Shown here: piece after piece, positions 10,791 through 18,415 of the stretch
Numbering within the stretch: the stretch's first letter is position 1
Layout: every line of letters starts with the position of its first letter
Source: Methylibium sp035476815
GTDB lineage: Bacteria > Pseudomonadota > Gammaproteobacteria > Burkholderiales > Burkholderiaceae_C
Length of the DNA: 64,000 nucleotides
Assembly (NCBI GenBank): GCA_035476815.1
Contig: DATILD010000103.1
Span: 1 to 64,000 of the forward strand
Direction: 5' to 3'
Made by a program: the position numbers and the translations under genes
Notes under the pieces: model-generated
Told to the model about the DNA's origin: nothing
The model's database searches: none
What the model saw: only the letters and a program-made list of their open reading frames with translations

Positions 10791-11825
10791 ATGTCCCTCG
10801 TCCCCTATGCGCTGACCCGCCCCTTCCTGTTCGGCCTCGACGCCGAACACGCCCACGAGCTGACGCTGGGTTCGATCGCTCGGCTGCAGAACACGCCGCT
10901 GCAATGCCTGTGGCAGCGGCCGCGCGTCGAGGCCCCGGTCACGTTGGCGGGCCTGCGCTTTCCGAACCGCGTCGGGCTCGCCGCGGGCCTGGACAAGAAC
11001 GGCCGCTGCATCGACGGCCTGGGGGCGATGGGCTTCGGCTTCATCGAGGTCGGCACCGTCACGCCCAAGGCCCAGCCGGGCAACCCGAAGCCGCGCCTGT
11101 TCCGGCTGACTGAAGCCGACGCGCTGATCAACCGGCTGGGCTTCAATAACGAGGGGCTGGACGCCTTCCTCGCCAACGTGAAGCGCGCGCGCTTCCGCGA
11201 GCGCGGCGGCATCCTGGGCCTGAACATCGGCAAGAACGCGGCGACGCCGATCGAGCGCGCGGTCGACGACTACCTGCTCGGCTTGGAGGGCGTCTACCCG
11301 CATGCCGACTACGTGGCGGTCAACATCTCCAGCCCCAACACCCAGAACCTGCGCAGCCTGCAGGGCGACGAGGCGCTCGACGCGCTGCTCGGCGCGCTGC
11401 AACAGCGCCGCCAGCAGCTCGTCACCGAGCACGGCCGCAGCGTGCCGATGTTCCTGAAGATCGCACCCGACCTCGATGCGTCACAGGTCGAGGCGATCGC
11501 CGCGACGCTGCGCAAGCACGCGATCGACGGCGTGATCGCGACCAACACCACGCTGTCGCGCGATGCGGTGCAGGGCCTGCCGCATGCGACCGAGGTCGGC
11601 GGCCTGAGCGGCGCGCCGGTCGCGGCGGCCAGCAACCGCGTGATCGCGCAGCTGCGCGCCGCGCTCGGCCCGGGCTACCCGATCATCGGCGTCGGCGGCG
11701 TCCTGAGCGCCGCCGACGCCCTCGCCAAGCGCGCCGCCGGTGCCGACCTGGTGCAGATCTACACCGGACTGATCTACCGCGGCCCGGCGTTGGTCACCGA
11801 AGTCGCGCAGGCGCTGAGGGGCTGA
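10791..11825 (+). CDS. pyrD: Dihydroorotate dehydrogenase, class 2 (quinone)
   Basis: Membrane-associated flavoenzyme of pyrimidine synthesis that oxidises dihydroorotate to orotate with quinone. The 344 residues include VGLAAGLDKNG, the FMN/orotate motif NRLGFNNEG, ISSPNTQNLR and the C-terminal VGGVLSAADALAKRAAGADLVQIYTGL. The N-terminal helix typical of class 2 enzymes is present. The stop overlaps the start of the next gene (TGATG), suggesting translational coupling to the YeeE-type transporter. Confidence 0.97.
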   Translation: MSLVPYALTRPFLFGLDAEHAHELTLGSIARLQNTPLQCLWQRPRVEAPVTLAGLRFPNRVGLAAGLDKNGRCIDGLGAMGFGFIEVGTVTPKAQPGNPKPRLFRLTEADALINRLGFNNEGLDAFLANVKRARFRERGGILGLNIGKNAATPIERAVDDYLLGLEGVYPHADYVAVNISSPNTQNLRSLQGDEALDALLGALQQRRQQLVTEHGRSVPMFLKIAPDLDASQVEAIAATLRKHAIDGVIATNTTLSRDAVQGLPHATEVGGLSGAPVAAASNRVIAQLRAALGPGYPIIGVGGVLSAADALAKRAAGADLVQIYTGLIYRGPALVTEVAQALRG

Positions 11826-12934
11826 TGGACACCGACGTCGCCGCCCTCACCCGGGCCGTGCTGTGGGCCGGCTTCGGCCTCGGCGCGGTCTTCGGCGCCG
11901 CGGCCCAGGCCACGCGCTTCTGCACCATGGGTGCGATCGCCGACCTGGTCAGCTTCGGCGACGCGACACGGCTGCGCCTGTGGGTCTGGGCGGTGCTGGT
12001 CGCGGCGCTCGGCACGCAGGCCCTGATCGCGTTCGGCGGTATCGACCTCGACGAGGCGGTCACGACGGGCCGGCGGCTCAACCCGGTGGCGCTGGCCCTC
12101 GGCGGCACCGCCTTCGGCGTCGGCATGGTGCTGGCGTCGGGCTGCCCCTCGCGCGCGCTGGTGCGCACGGCGGGCGGCAACCTGAAGGCCTTGGTGGTGC
12201 TGCTGGTGGTCGGCCTCGCGGCCCAGATGACGCTGCGCGGCCTGTTCGCGGCACCCCGGGTCGAAGGCCTGGAGCCGCTGGCCTTCACGCTGGCCGGCGC
12301 GCAGGACCTCGGCGCCTGGCTGGCGCGCGCGACCGGTCTCGCGGCCGGCGCCGCGCGCGGCGCGATCTGTGCCGTGTTCGCGCTGCCGCTGCTGTGGTGG
12401 CTGGCGCGCGGCACCGAGTTCCGCCGCGCCGAGCCGCTGCTCGGCGGCCTGGCCGTCGGCGCGGTGGTGGTGGCCGCGTGGTGGGTCACCGGCGCCTACG
12501 GCCACCTCGCCGAACACCCGGAGACGCTGGAACGAGCCTGGCTCGCCACCGGCTCGCACCGGCCCGAGGCGCTGAGCTTCGTCGCGCCCACCGCCTCGCT
12601 GCTGGACCTGCTGACGCTGTGGTCCGACACCGGCACGACGCTGGACTTCGGCGCCGCCACGCTGCTGGGCGTGCTGGCCGGCGCGTTCGCGATGACGCTG
12701 TGGCGGCGCGAATTCCACTGGGAGGGCTTCGGCAACCCGCGCGACCTGGCCCAGCACCTGATCGGCGCGGTGCTGATGGGCGTGGGCGGCGTCACCGCGC
12801 TCGGCTGCTCGATCGGCCAGGGCGTCAGCGGCCTGTCGCTGCTGTCGGCCGGCTCCTTCGTCGCGGTGGCCGGCATCGCGGCCGGCGCGGTCGCGGCGCT
12901 ACGCTACCAGGCCTGGATCATCGAACGAGGTTGA
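11825..12934 (+). CDS. YeeE/YedE family transporter (sulfur compound uptake, putative)
   Basis: A polytopic inner-membrane protein of 369 residues, almost entirely hydrophobic helices. Family motifs with conserved cysteines are visible: TRFCTMGAIAD near the N-terminus, GMVLASGCPSRALVR in the first half and ALGCSIGQGVSG near the C-terminus. In the studied relative TsuA such cysteines take part in thiosulfate uptake. That this protein moves thiosulfate is inference. Its first codon overlaps the pyrD stop, and its last 36 bp overlap the 3' end of the convergent cbbY. Confidence 0.82.
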   Translation: MDTDVAALTRAVLWAGFGLGAVFGAAAQATRFCTMGAIADLVSFGDATRLRLWVWAVLVAALGTQALIAFGGIDLDEAVTTGRRLNPVALALGGTAFGVGMVLASGCPSRALVRTAGGNLKALVVLLVVGLAAQMTLRGLFAAPRVEGLEPLAFTLAGAQDLGAWLARATGLAAGAARGAICAVFALPLLWWLARGTEFRRAEPLLGGLAVGAVVVAAWWVTGAYGHLAEHPETLERAWLATGSHRPEALSFVAPTASLLDLLTLWSDTGTTLDFGAATLLGVLAGAFAMTLWRREFHWEGFGNPRDLAQHLIGAVLMGVGGVTALGCSIGQGVSGLSLLSAGSFVAVAGIAAGAVAALRYQAWIIERG

Positions 12935-13711
12935 CCAGCCGCTGGGCAGCAGGTCGCGCCACCACAGCGCGTGCCACTCGCGCAGCAGCGCCAGGTCGAT
13001 ATGCGCAGGGCGGGCGCCGACGAGCCGCCGCGACGGCGTCGCCGGCGCATCGAGGTGATCGCACACCGCCATCGCGCCCGAGTGCGAGTCGCTGGCGAAG
13101 AACACGCTGCGCGTGACCAGCACCGGCAGGCCGGCGGCGCGGGCGGCCGCGAGGCCGTTGTAGGAGTCCTCGATCGCGATCGCGTCCTCGGGGTCGAGGT
13201 CCAGCCATTCGAGGCAGCGCTGGTAGACCTGGGGGTCGGGCTTGCGGCGCGGCGCGTCCTCGCCGCACACCACCGCCGCGAACAGCGCCGGCCAGCCGGG
13301 CCCGAACTGGGTGGCGAGCAGCGCGTCGGCGTTGCTGCGCGTCGTCGTGGTCGCGATCGCCAGCCGCAGGTGCGCCGCCTGGGCCTCGCGCAGCAGCCGC
13401 TTAACGCCGGGCCGCAGGCCGATGCCGCCCTGCTCGACGATGCGGGCGTAGCGGCGGTTCTTCTCCGCGTGCAGCGACGCGATCAGCGCCTCGAACTCGG
13501 CCGGATCGGTGGGCGCGCCGGGCCGGTGGGCAAGGTCGTGACGCAGCCGCTCCTTGCCGCCGTTCACCTGCAGCAGCTCGCGGTACTCGTCGACGCTCCA
13601 CTGCCACGGCAGCGCATGCGCCTTGAAGGCCTCGTTGAAGGCGACCAGATGGCCGTCGCGCTCGGTTTCGGCGAGCGTGCCGTCCAAGTCCCAGATCAAG
13701 GCCTGCAGCAT
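12899..13711 (-). CDS. cbbY: CbbY-type HAD phosphatase (xylulose-1,5-bisphosphate phosphatase)
   Basis: Haloacid-dehalogenase phosphatase of 270 residues. Characterised CbbY removes xylulose 1,5-bisphosphate, a misfire product that inhibits RuBisCO. Motif I is DLDGTLAETE (with the CbbY-typical ETE), motif II falls in IATTTTRSN, the lysine is in RRKPDPQVY, and motif III is AIEDSYNGL. The start MLQALIWDLDGT at 13711 matches the family; an upstream in-frame GTG at 13723 is possible. It is the last gene of the cbb operon, 18 bp after cbbZ. Its 3' end overlaps the convergent yeeE-type gene by 36 bp. Confidence 0.93.
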   Translation of the reverse strand: MLQALIWDLDGTLAETERDGHLVAFNEAFKAHALPWQWSVDEYRELLQVNGGKERLRHDLAHRPGAPTDPAEFEALIASLHAEKNRRYARIVEQGGIGLRPGVKRLLREAQAAHLRLAIATTTTRSNADALLATQFGPGWPALFAAVVCGEDAPRRKPDPQVYQRCLEWLDLDPEDAIAIEDSYNGLAAARAAGLPVLVTRSVFFASDSHSGAMAVCDHLDAPATPSRRLVGARPAHIDLALLREWHALWWRDLLPSGWSTSFDDPGLVA

Positions 13712-13729
13712 CGCCGACTCCACCGTGGT

Positions 13730-14422
13730 TCAGGCCTCGATCCTAGCCTCACAGACGTGATCCGCGACGCCACCGAGGTCGGCGAACAGCCGGTCGGGCC
13801 GCGCGTCCTCGATCGGCTGCCCCGCGTTGTAGCCATAGGGCACGACCCAGGCCGCCACCGCCGCGTTGCGCGCGGTCTCGACGTCGACCGCCGAATCGCC
13901 GACATGCGCGGTGCGCGACGCGGCGACGCCGTGGCGTCGCAGCAGCTCGCCGAGCACGCGCGCGTCGGGCTTTTTGTAGGGCAGCGTGTCGCCGGCGATC
14001 AGCGTCGGGAACCAGCGGGCCAGGCCGGTCGCGGCCAGCACGCGTTCGGCGTGGCGCTGCTCCTTGTTGGTGACGCAGGCGAGCCGCACGCCGGCCGTGC
14101 GCAGGCGCTCGAGCGCTTCCTCGCAGCCGGCGTAGGGCTTGCCGAACTGGCCGGCCGTCTCGGCGTAATGGCGGTCGAAGCGCGCGTAGACGGTGTCGAA
14201 GGGCAGCGAGGCGGCCAGCCCCGGCCGCTCGGCATGCAGCCGCGCCAGCAGCCGCGTCATCAGCGCATGGGTGCCGTGGCCGATCAGCAGCGTGATCTCG
14301 TCCTGCGGCCGGCGCGCGAGCCCGAAGTCGTCGAGCGTGCGGTGCACCGACTCGGCGATCTCGCCGGCCGTGTCCACGAGCGTGCCGTCGAGGTCGAAGC
14401 TGACCAGGCGGTAATGCGGCAT
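13730..14422 (-). CDS. cbbZ: Phosphoglycolate phosphatase
   Basis: HAD-family hydrolase of 230 residues that removes 2-phosphoglycolate formed by the RuBisCO oxygenase reaction. Motif I FDLDGTLVDTAGEI, the GHGTHALM cap region, motif II ACVTNKE, the lysine in YKKPDARVL and motif III HVGDSAVDVETARNA are all present. ATG at 14422 is chosen; a GTG one codon upstream is an alternative. It starts 7 bp after the cbbP stop. Placement between the kinase and cbbY supports the photorespiratory salvage role over a purely housekeeping Gph. Confidence 0.92.
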   Translation of the reverse strand: MPHYRLVSFDLDGTLVDTAGEIAESVHRTLDDFGLARRPQDEITLLIGHGTHALMTRLLARLHAERPGLAASLPFDTVYARFDRHYAETAGQFGKPYAGCEEALERLRTAGVRLACVTNKEQRHAERVLAATGLARWFPTLIAGDTLPYKKPDARVLGELLRRHGVAASRTAHVGDSAVDVETARNAAVAAWVVPYGYNAGQPIEDARPDRLFADLGGVADHVCEARIEA

Positions 14423-14429
14423 CACGGCC

Positions 14430-15305
14430 TCAGTGCAGCTGGGCGCGGCGGATCTCCATCAGCCGCAGGATCATCGGCGTGAGGATCAGCTGCATCGCCA
14501 GGTCCATCTTGCCGCCCGGCACGACGATGGTGTTGGCGCGGCTCATGAAGCTCTCGCTGATCATCGACAGCAGGTAGGGGAAGTCGATGCCGCGCGGGTT
14601 CTTGAAGCGGATCACCGTCAGGCTCTCGCCGGCGGTCGGGATGTCGCGCGCCATGAAGGGATTGCTGGTGTCGACCACCGGCACGCGCTGGAAGTTGATG
14701 TCGGTCTCGCCGAACTGCGGCACGATGTAGTGCACGTAGTCGTGCATGCGGCGCAGGATCACGTCCTGCACCGCCTCCTTGGAGTAGCCGCGGTCCTGGG
14801 TGTCGCGGTGGATCTTCTGGATCCACTCGAGGTTGATGGTCGGCACCACGCCGATCTTCAGGTCGGCATGGCGCACCAGGTCGACGTCGCCGGTCCGCAC
14901 GCAGCCGTGCAGGCCCTCGTAGAACAGGCAGTCGGTGTCGGGCGGCGTGTCGGCCCAGGCGGTGAAGCTGCCGGGCTCCTGGCCATGCGGCGCGGCCTCT
15001 TCCTCGTTGTGCAGGTACAGCCGGGTGCGGCAGCGGCCGGCGGCGGCATAGTCGGCGAACTGGCGCTCGAGCAGCGCCCACTCGTTGGTCTCCGGGCCGA
15101 AGTGGCTGACGTGCCGGCCGTCGCGCTCGCCGGCGGCGATCAGCTCCTTCATCTCCTTGCGCGCGTAGCGGTGGAAGGCGTCGCCCTCGATCACCGCGGC
15201 GCGGATGCCCTCGCGGCGGAAGATGTTCTCGAACACGCGCTTGACGGTCGTGGTGCCGGCGCCGCTGGAGCCGGTGACGGCGATGATCGGATGCTTTCTG
15301 GACAT
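14430..15305 (-). CDS. cbbP: Phosphoribulokinase
   Basis: Phosphorylates ribulose 5-phosphate to ribulose 1,5-bisphosphate, the substrate of RuBisCO. The 291 residues have the P-loop GSSGAGTTT, GDAFHRYARKEM, HFGPETNEW and FYEGLHGC, all typical of the bacterial (octameric) class. MSRKHPIIAVTG is the usual N-terminus, so the ATG at 15305 was chosen over an upstream one at 15332 that would overlap the previous gene. It follows the cbbF-like gene by 7 bp. Confidence 0.96.
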   Translation of the reverse strand: MSRKHPIIAVTGSSGAGTTTVKRVFENIFRREGIRAAVIEGDAFHRYARKEMKELIAAGERDGRHVSHFGPETNEWALLERQFADYAAAGRCRTRLYLHNEEEAAPHGQEPGSFTAWADTPPDTDCLFYEGLHGCVRTGDVDLVRHADLKIGVVPTINLEWIQKIHRDTQDRGYSKEAVQDVILRRMHDYVHYIVPQFGETDINFQRVPVVDTSNPFMARDIPTAGESLTVIRFKNPRGIDFPYLLSMISESFMSRANTIVVPGGKMDLAMQLILTPMILRLMEIRRAQLH

Positions 15306-15312
15306 GGGGCGC

Positions 15313-16281
15313 TCAGGCGTTGGGCTGCACAAACAAGGAGCGCGTCTTGAACAACTGCCACGAGACGTTCTCGTGCGGATCGGCGTGGTAGCCGACGATG
15401 CGCTGCACCTCGTCGCGCGCGCCCAGGATCGCGGGCACGCGCTGGTGCAGCGCGTCGGGCACCAGCTCGATCAGCGGCGTGGTGCCGGTGCTGGCGGCGG
15501 CGCCGGCGCGCTCCATCAGCAGCGCGACGGGCGCGGCATGGTGCAGCAGCTCGATGGTGCGCGGCGGGCCGGGCGCGCGGCTCTGCCGGGGCAGCAGCAC
15601 CACGCCGCCCTGCGCGAGGATGTGGTGCACCTCGGCCGCGAGATTGCCATGCCAGTGCATGCCGAAGTCGCGGCCGCGCGGACCGCCCTCGCCGGCCTGG
15701 CACTCGGCCACGTAGCGCTGCACCGGCTTCTCCCAGTGGCGCTGGCGGCCGGTGTCGGCGGCGAACTCGCTGCACGAGGCCGACACCTGCACCGCCTCGC
15801 GCACCAGCGTCCAGTGGCCGCGGTCGGGGTCGAGCGCGAACACCGTGACGCCCTCGGCTCCGGCCAGCGCCAGTCGCGTCACCGGCCCGTAGAGGGCGCA
15901 GCCGGCGCAGACCTGGCGGTGCGCCGGCTGCATGAAGGCCACCGCGCTGGCCGGCGCGCCGCGGAACAGATGCGGCAGCACCGAGAACAGCGTGCCGGCC
16001 GAGACGCCGCCCTCGTCGAGCGCGTCGAAGGCGACCAGGAAGCCGCCACGGCAGGCATGCTCGGGCGAGGGCGTGACCTCGGCCTGCGACGCACTCGACC
16101 AGCCGGCGGCCTGCGGGCAGCCGCCCAGCGCCGCGGCGATCAGCCGTTCGGCCGCGTCGGCATTGGCGCCGCGCGCGACGGCCTGCGCAATGCCGGCGCA
16201 GGCCGCGGCCATCGCCTGCACCACCTCGGCCACCGCCGGCGGTCGCTGCGCCAGCCAGGCGCTCAGCTCGCATGCGCTCAT
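15313..16281 (-). CDS. Degenerate class I fructose-1,6-bisphosphatase-like protein in the cbb operon
   Basis: A 322-residue FBPase homologue in the cbbF position, tied by ATGA overlap to cbbX. The fold signature is recognisable (GTLFSVLP, CAGCALYGPVTRLAL, CSEFAADTGRQRHWEKPVQRY, ALHQRVPAILGARDEVQRI). The active site is not. DPLDGSSNID is reduced to DALDEGG (residues 86-92), keeping only the two Asp and deleting the phosphate loop. The metal-binding Glu pair (ASEE) reads ASQA. The YEANP metal-ligand Glu is His248, the DFNMRW substrate Arg is His209, and the GGVFMYP Tyr is Leu230. The segment around NVQGEIQKKLD is missing. By family knowledge this cannot be a normal FBPase. The frame is open and codon use matches its neighbours, so it is a maintained protein rather than a fresh pseudogene. 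Its role is unknown; a regulatory pseudoenzyme is inference. Confidence 0.85.
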   Translation of the reverse strand: MSACELSAWLAQRPPAVAEVVQAMAAACAGIAQAVARGANADAAERLIAAALGGCPQAAGWSSASQAEVTPSPEHACRGGFLVAFDALDEGGVSAGTLFSVLPHLFRGAPASAVAFMQPAHRQVCAGCALYGPVTRLALAGAEGVTVFALDPDRGHWTLVREAVQVSASCSEFAADTGRQRHWEKPVQRYVAECQAGEGGPRGRDFGMHWHGNLAAEVHHILAQGGVVLLPRQSRAPGPPRTIELLHHAAPVALLMERAGAAASTGTTPLIELVPDALHQRVPAILGARDEVQRIVGYHADPHENVSWQLFKTRSLFVQPNA

Positions 16282-17243
16282 GGTCTTGCCTCCTCGTCGT
16301 GCTTGCCTTCGTCGAACACCCGGCTGCCGCGGATGTCGGCGGCGGTCAGCGTGGTCAGGTCCTCGCGCGTCAGCGCGCGCTCGCGCTCGGCGAACAGGCG
16401 GCTCGCCTGGCGCAGCCGCGCGCGGTCGAGCGCGTTGCGCACGCTGCGCGCGTTGGCGAAATGCGGCTGCGTCAGGCGCCGCGCCAGGTACTCGGCGAAG
16501 GCCGCATGCGCGTCGTCGCTGAAGCGGTAGTTCGCGGTCGCGAGCATGCGGTCGGCAATGCCGAGCAGCTCGCCCTCGTCGTAATCGGGAAAGTCGAGGT
16601 GGTGCGCGATGCGGCTGCTCATGCCGGGGTTGGACTGGAAGAAGGTGTCCATCCGGTCCTTGTAGCCGGCGAGGATCACGACCAGGTCGTCGCGCTGGTT
16701 CTCCATCACCTGCAGCAGGATCTCGATGGCCTCCTGGCCATAGTCGCGCTCGTTCTCGGGGCGGTAGAGGTAGTAGGCCTCGTCGATGAAGAGCACGCCG
16801 CCCATCGCCTTCTTCAGCACTTCCCGGGTCTTGGGCGCGGTGTGGCCGATGTACTGGCCCACCAGGTCGTCGCGCGTCACGGCCACCAGATGGCCTTTGC
16901 GCACATAGCCCAGGCGGTGCAGGATCTCGGCCATGCGCATCGCCACCGTGGTCTTGCCGGTGCCGGGGTTGCCGGTGAAGCACATGTGCAGCGACGGCGT
17001 CTGCGCCTGCAGGCCCAGCGCGAGCCGCAGGCGGTCGATCACGAGCAAGGCGGCGATGTCGCGGATGCGCTGCTTGACGGGCACGAGCCCGACCAGATCA
17101 CGGTCCAGCTCATCCAGCACGGCCTCGACCTGGCTGTCTCGCAGCACGTCGCCGACGGTGCGCGGTAGAGGCTTGTCGGCAGCGACGGCGCGCTCGGCGG
17201 CCGCGGTGGCCGCGCCCGGCAGGGCATACAGGGACGGGTTCAT
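16278..17243 (-). CDS. cbbX: CbbX, red-type RuBisCO activase (AAA+ ATPase)
   Basis: AAA+ motor of 321 residues that remodels inhibited red-type RuBisCO by pulling on the large-subunit C-terminus. Walker A is GNPGTGKTT and Walker B VLFIDEAYYL. YVRKGHLVAVTRDDLVGQYIGHTA carries the pore-loop region typical of CbbX, and sensor 2 falls in NARSVRNALDRARLRQ. The start ATG overlaps the rpe stop (ATGA) and its own stop overlaps the cbbF-like start, so the operon is translationally coupled here. Presence of CbbX agrees with the form IC large and small subunits encoded upstream. Confidence 0.96.
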   Translation of the reverse strand: MNPSLYALPGAATAAAERAVAADKPLPRTVGDVLRDSQVEAVLDELDRDLVGLVPVKQRIRDIAALLVIDRLRLALGLQAQTPSLHMCFTGNPGTGKTTVAMRMAEILHRLGYVRKGHLVAVTRDDLVGQYIGHTAPKTREVLKKAMGGVLFIDEAYYLYRPENERDYGQEAIEILLQVMENQRDDLVVILAGYKDRMDTFFQSNPGMSSRIAHHLDFPDYDEGELLGIADRMLATANYRFSDDAHAAFAEYLARRLTQPHFANARSVRNALDRARLRQASRLFAERERALTREDLTTLTAADIRGSRVFDEGKHDEEARP

Positions 17244-17932
17244 GCCGCCCTCCTTGCTGCGGCCGCCAGCTCGCGGCGCATCGCGTCGATGACGGCCCGG
17301 TAATCGGGTTGGCCGAAGATCGCGCTGCCGGCGACGAAGGTGTCGGCGCCGGCATCGGCGACGCGGCGGATGTTGTCGACCTTGATGCCGCCGTCGACCT
17401 CGAGGCGGATGTCGCGGCCGCTGTGCTCGATGAGCCGGCGCGCGGCCTCGGTCTTGCGCAGCGCCGCGTCGATGAAGGACTGGCCGCCGAAGCCCGGATT
17501 GACGCTCATGACCAGCACCAGATCGACCTTGTCGATCACCCACTCGAGCAGGTCGAGCGGCGCAGCCGGGTTGAACACCAGCCCCGCCCGGCAGCCCTGC
17601 GAACGGATCAGCTGCAGCGTCCGGTCCACATGGGTGCTGGCGTCGGGGTGGAAGCTGACGAGATCGGCCCCGGCTTGGGCGAAAGCCAGCGCCAGCGCGT
17701 CGACCGGCTGCGCCATCAGGTGCACGTCCAGCGGCACCTTGGCGCCGTCGGCGCGCACGCAATGCGGCTTGAGCGCCTGCGCGACCGCCGGGCCGATGCT
17801 CAGGTTCGGCACGTAATGGTTGTCCATCACGTCGAAGTGGATCCAGTCGGCGCCGGCGGCGATGACCGCGCGCACCTCCTCACCGAGGCGCGCGAAGTCG
17901 GCCGACAGGATCGACGGTGCGATGCGGTGCAT
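17240..17932 (-). CDS. cbbE: Ribulose-phosphate 3-epimerase
   Basis: Interconverts ribulose 5-phosphate and xylulose 5-phosphate in the Calvin and pentose phosphate cycles. The 230 residues form the expected TIM barrel with PSILSADFARLGEEV, HFDVMDNHYVPN, DVHLM, VMSVNPGFGGQ and EVDGGIKVDN. Also known as rpe. It starts 32 bp after cbbS and overlaps cbbX by ATGA. In the well-known cbbLSXYEFPTZGKA order cbbE lies further downstream, so this operon is rearranged. Confidence 0.96.
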   Translation of the reverse strand: MHRIAPSILSADFARLGEEVRAVIAAGADWIHFDVMDNHYVPNLSIGPAVAQALKPHCVRADGAKVPLDVHLMAQPVDALALAFAQAGADLVSFHPDASTHVDRTLQLIRSQGCRAGLVFNPAAPLDLLEWVIDKVDLVLVMSVNPGFGGQSFIDAALRKTEAARRLIEHSGRDIRLEVDGGIKVDNIRRVADAGADTFVAGSAIFGQPDYRAVIDAMRRELAAAARRAA

Positions 17933-17964
17933 GGCAGGCGCTGCGGGTCCGTGGCGAGGCGGGC

Positions 17965-18399
17965 TCAGTAGCGCTGCGCTTCGGGCTTGTCGGTCGCGTA
18001 GCTGTGCACCGTGTAGCGGATGCTGCGGCCGTCGACCTCCTGGCGCGCGACGCCGAAGCCGGGCTCGTCGGCCGGGCGGTTGACGATGAAGCTCATCGCG
18101 ATCGACTCAACGCCGCGCGTCGAATCGAAGGCCATCATGCGGATGTAGTGGTTCGGGAAGGTCTTGCGGCAGGCGTTCACCTCCATCAGCACGCCGGCGG
18201 CGTCCTGCAGGTCGAACATCGGCATGCCGTACATCTCCCAGTAGGTGTTGCGCGGGTGCGGGTCGTCGGTGTACTCGACGCTCCAGGCATAGCCCTTGGC
18301 GAGGCCGTACTCGATCTGCGCGGTGAGCTCGGCGTCGCTGAGTTCGGGCAGGAAGCTGAACTGGCCCTGCGTCAGGCGGCCGGTCGGATTGGTCATCAT
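17965..18399 (-). CDS. cbbS: RuBisCO small subunit, red-type (form IC)
   Basis: A 144-residue small subunit that caps the L8S8 holoenzyme. TQGQFSFLPELSD at the N-terminus, WSVEYTDDPHPRNTYWEMYGMP in the middle and the extended C-terminal hairpin (about 30 residues ending DKPEAQRY) are specific to red-type small subunits. Two ATG codons stand in tandem (18399 and 18396) after an AGGAGA site. It follows cbbL by 16 bp. Confidence 0.97.
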   Translation of the reverse strand: MMTNPTGRLTQGQFSFLPELSDAELTAQIEYGLAKGYAWSVEYTDDPHPRNTYWEMYGMPMFDLQDAAGVLMEVNACRKTFPNHYIRMMAFDSTRGVESIAMSFIVNRPADEPGFGVARQEVDGRSIRYTVHSYATDKPEAQRY

Positions 18400-18415
18400 G
18401 GTCGGGTTCTCCTGC

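Noticed and set aside
15313..16281. Frameshift as the cause of missing FBPase motifs
   Set aside because: The alternative frames over this region give no FBPase motifs, and homology to FBPase continues in one frame from start to stop, so substitutions and deletions rather than a frameshift explain the loss.
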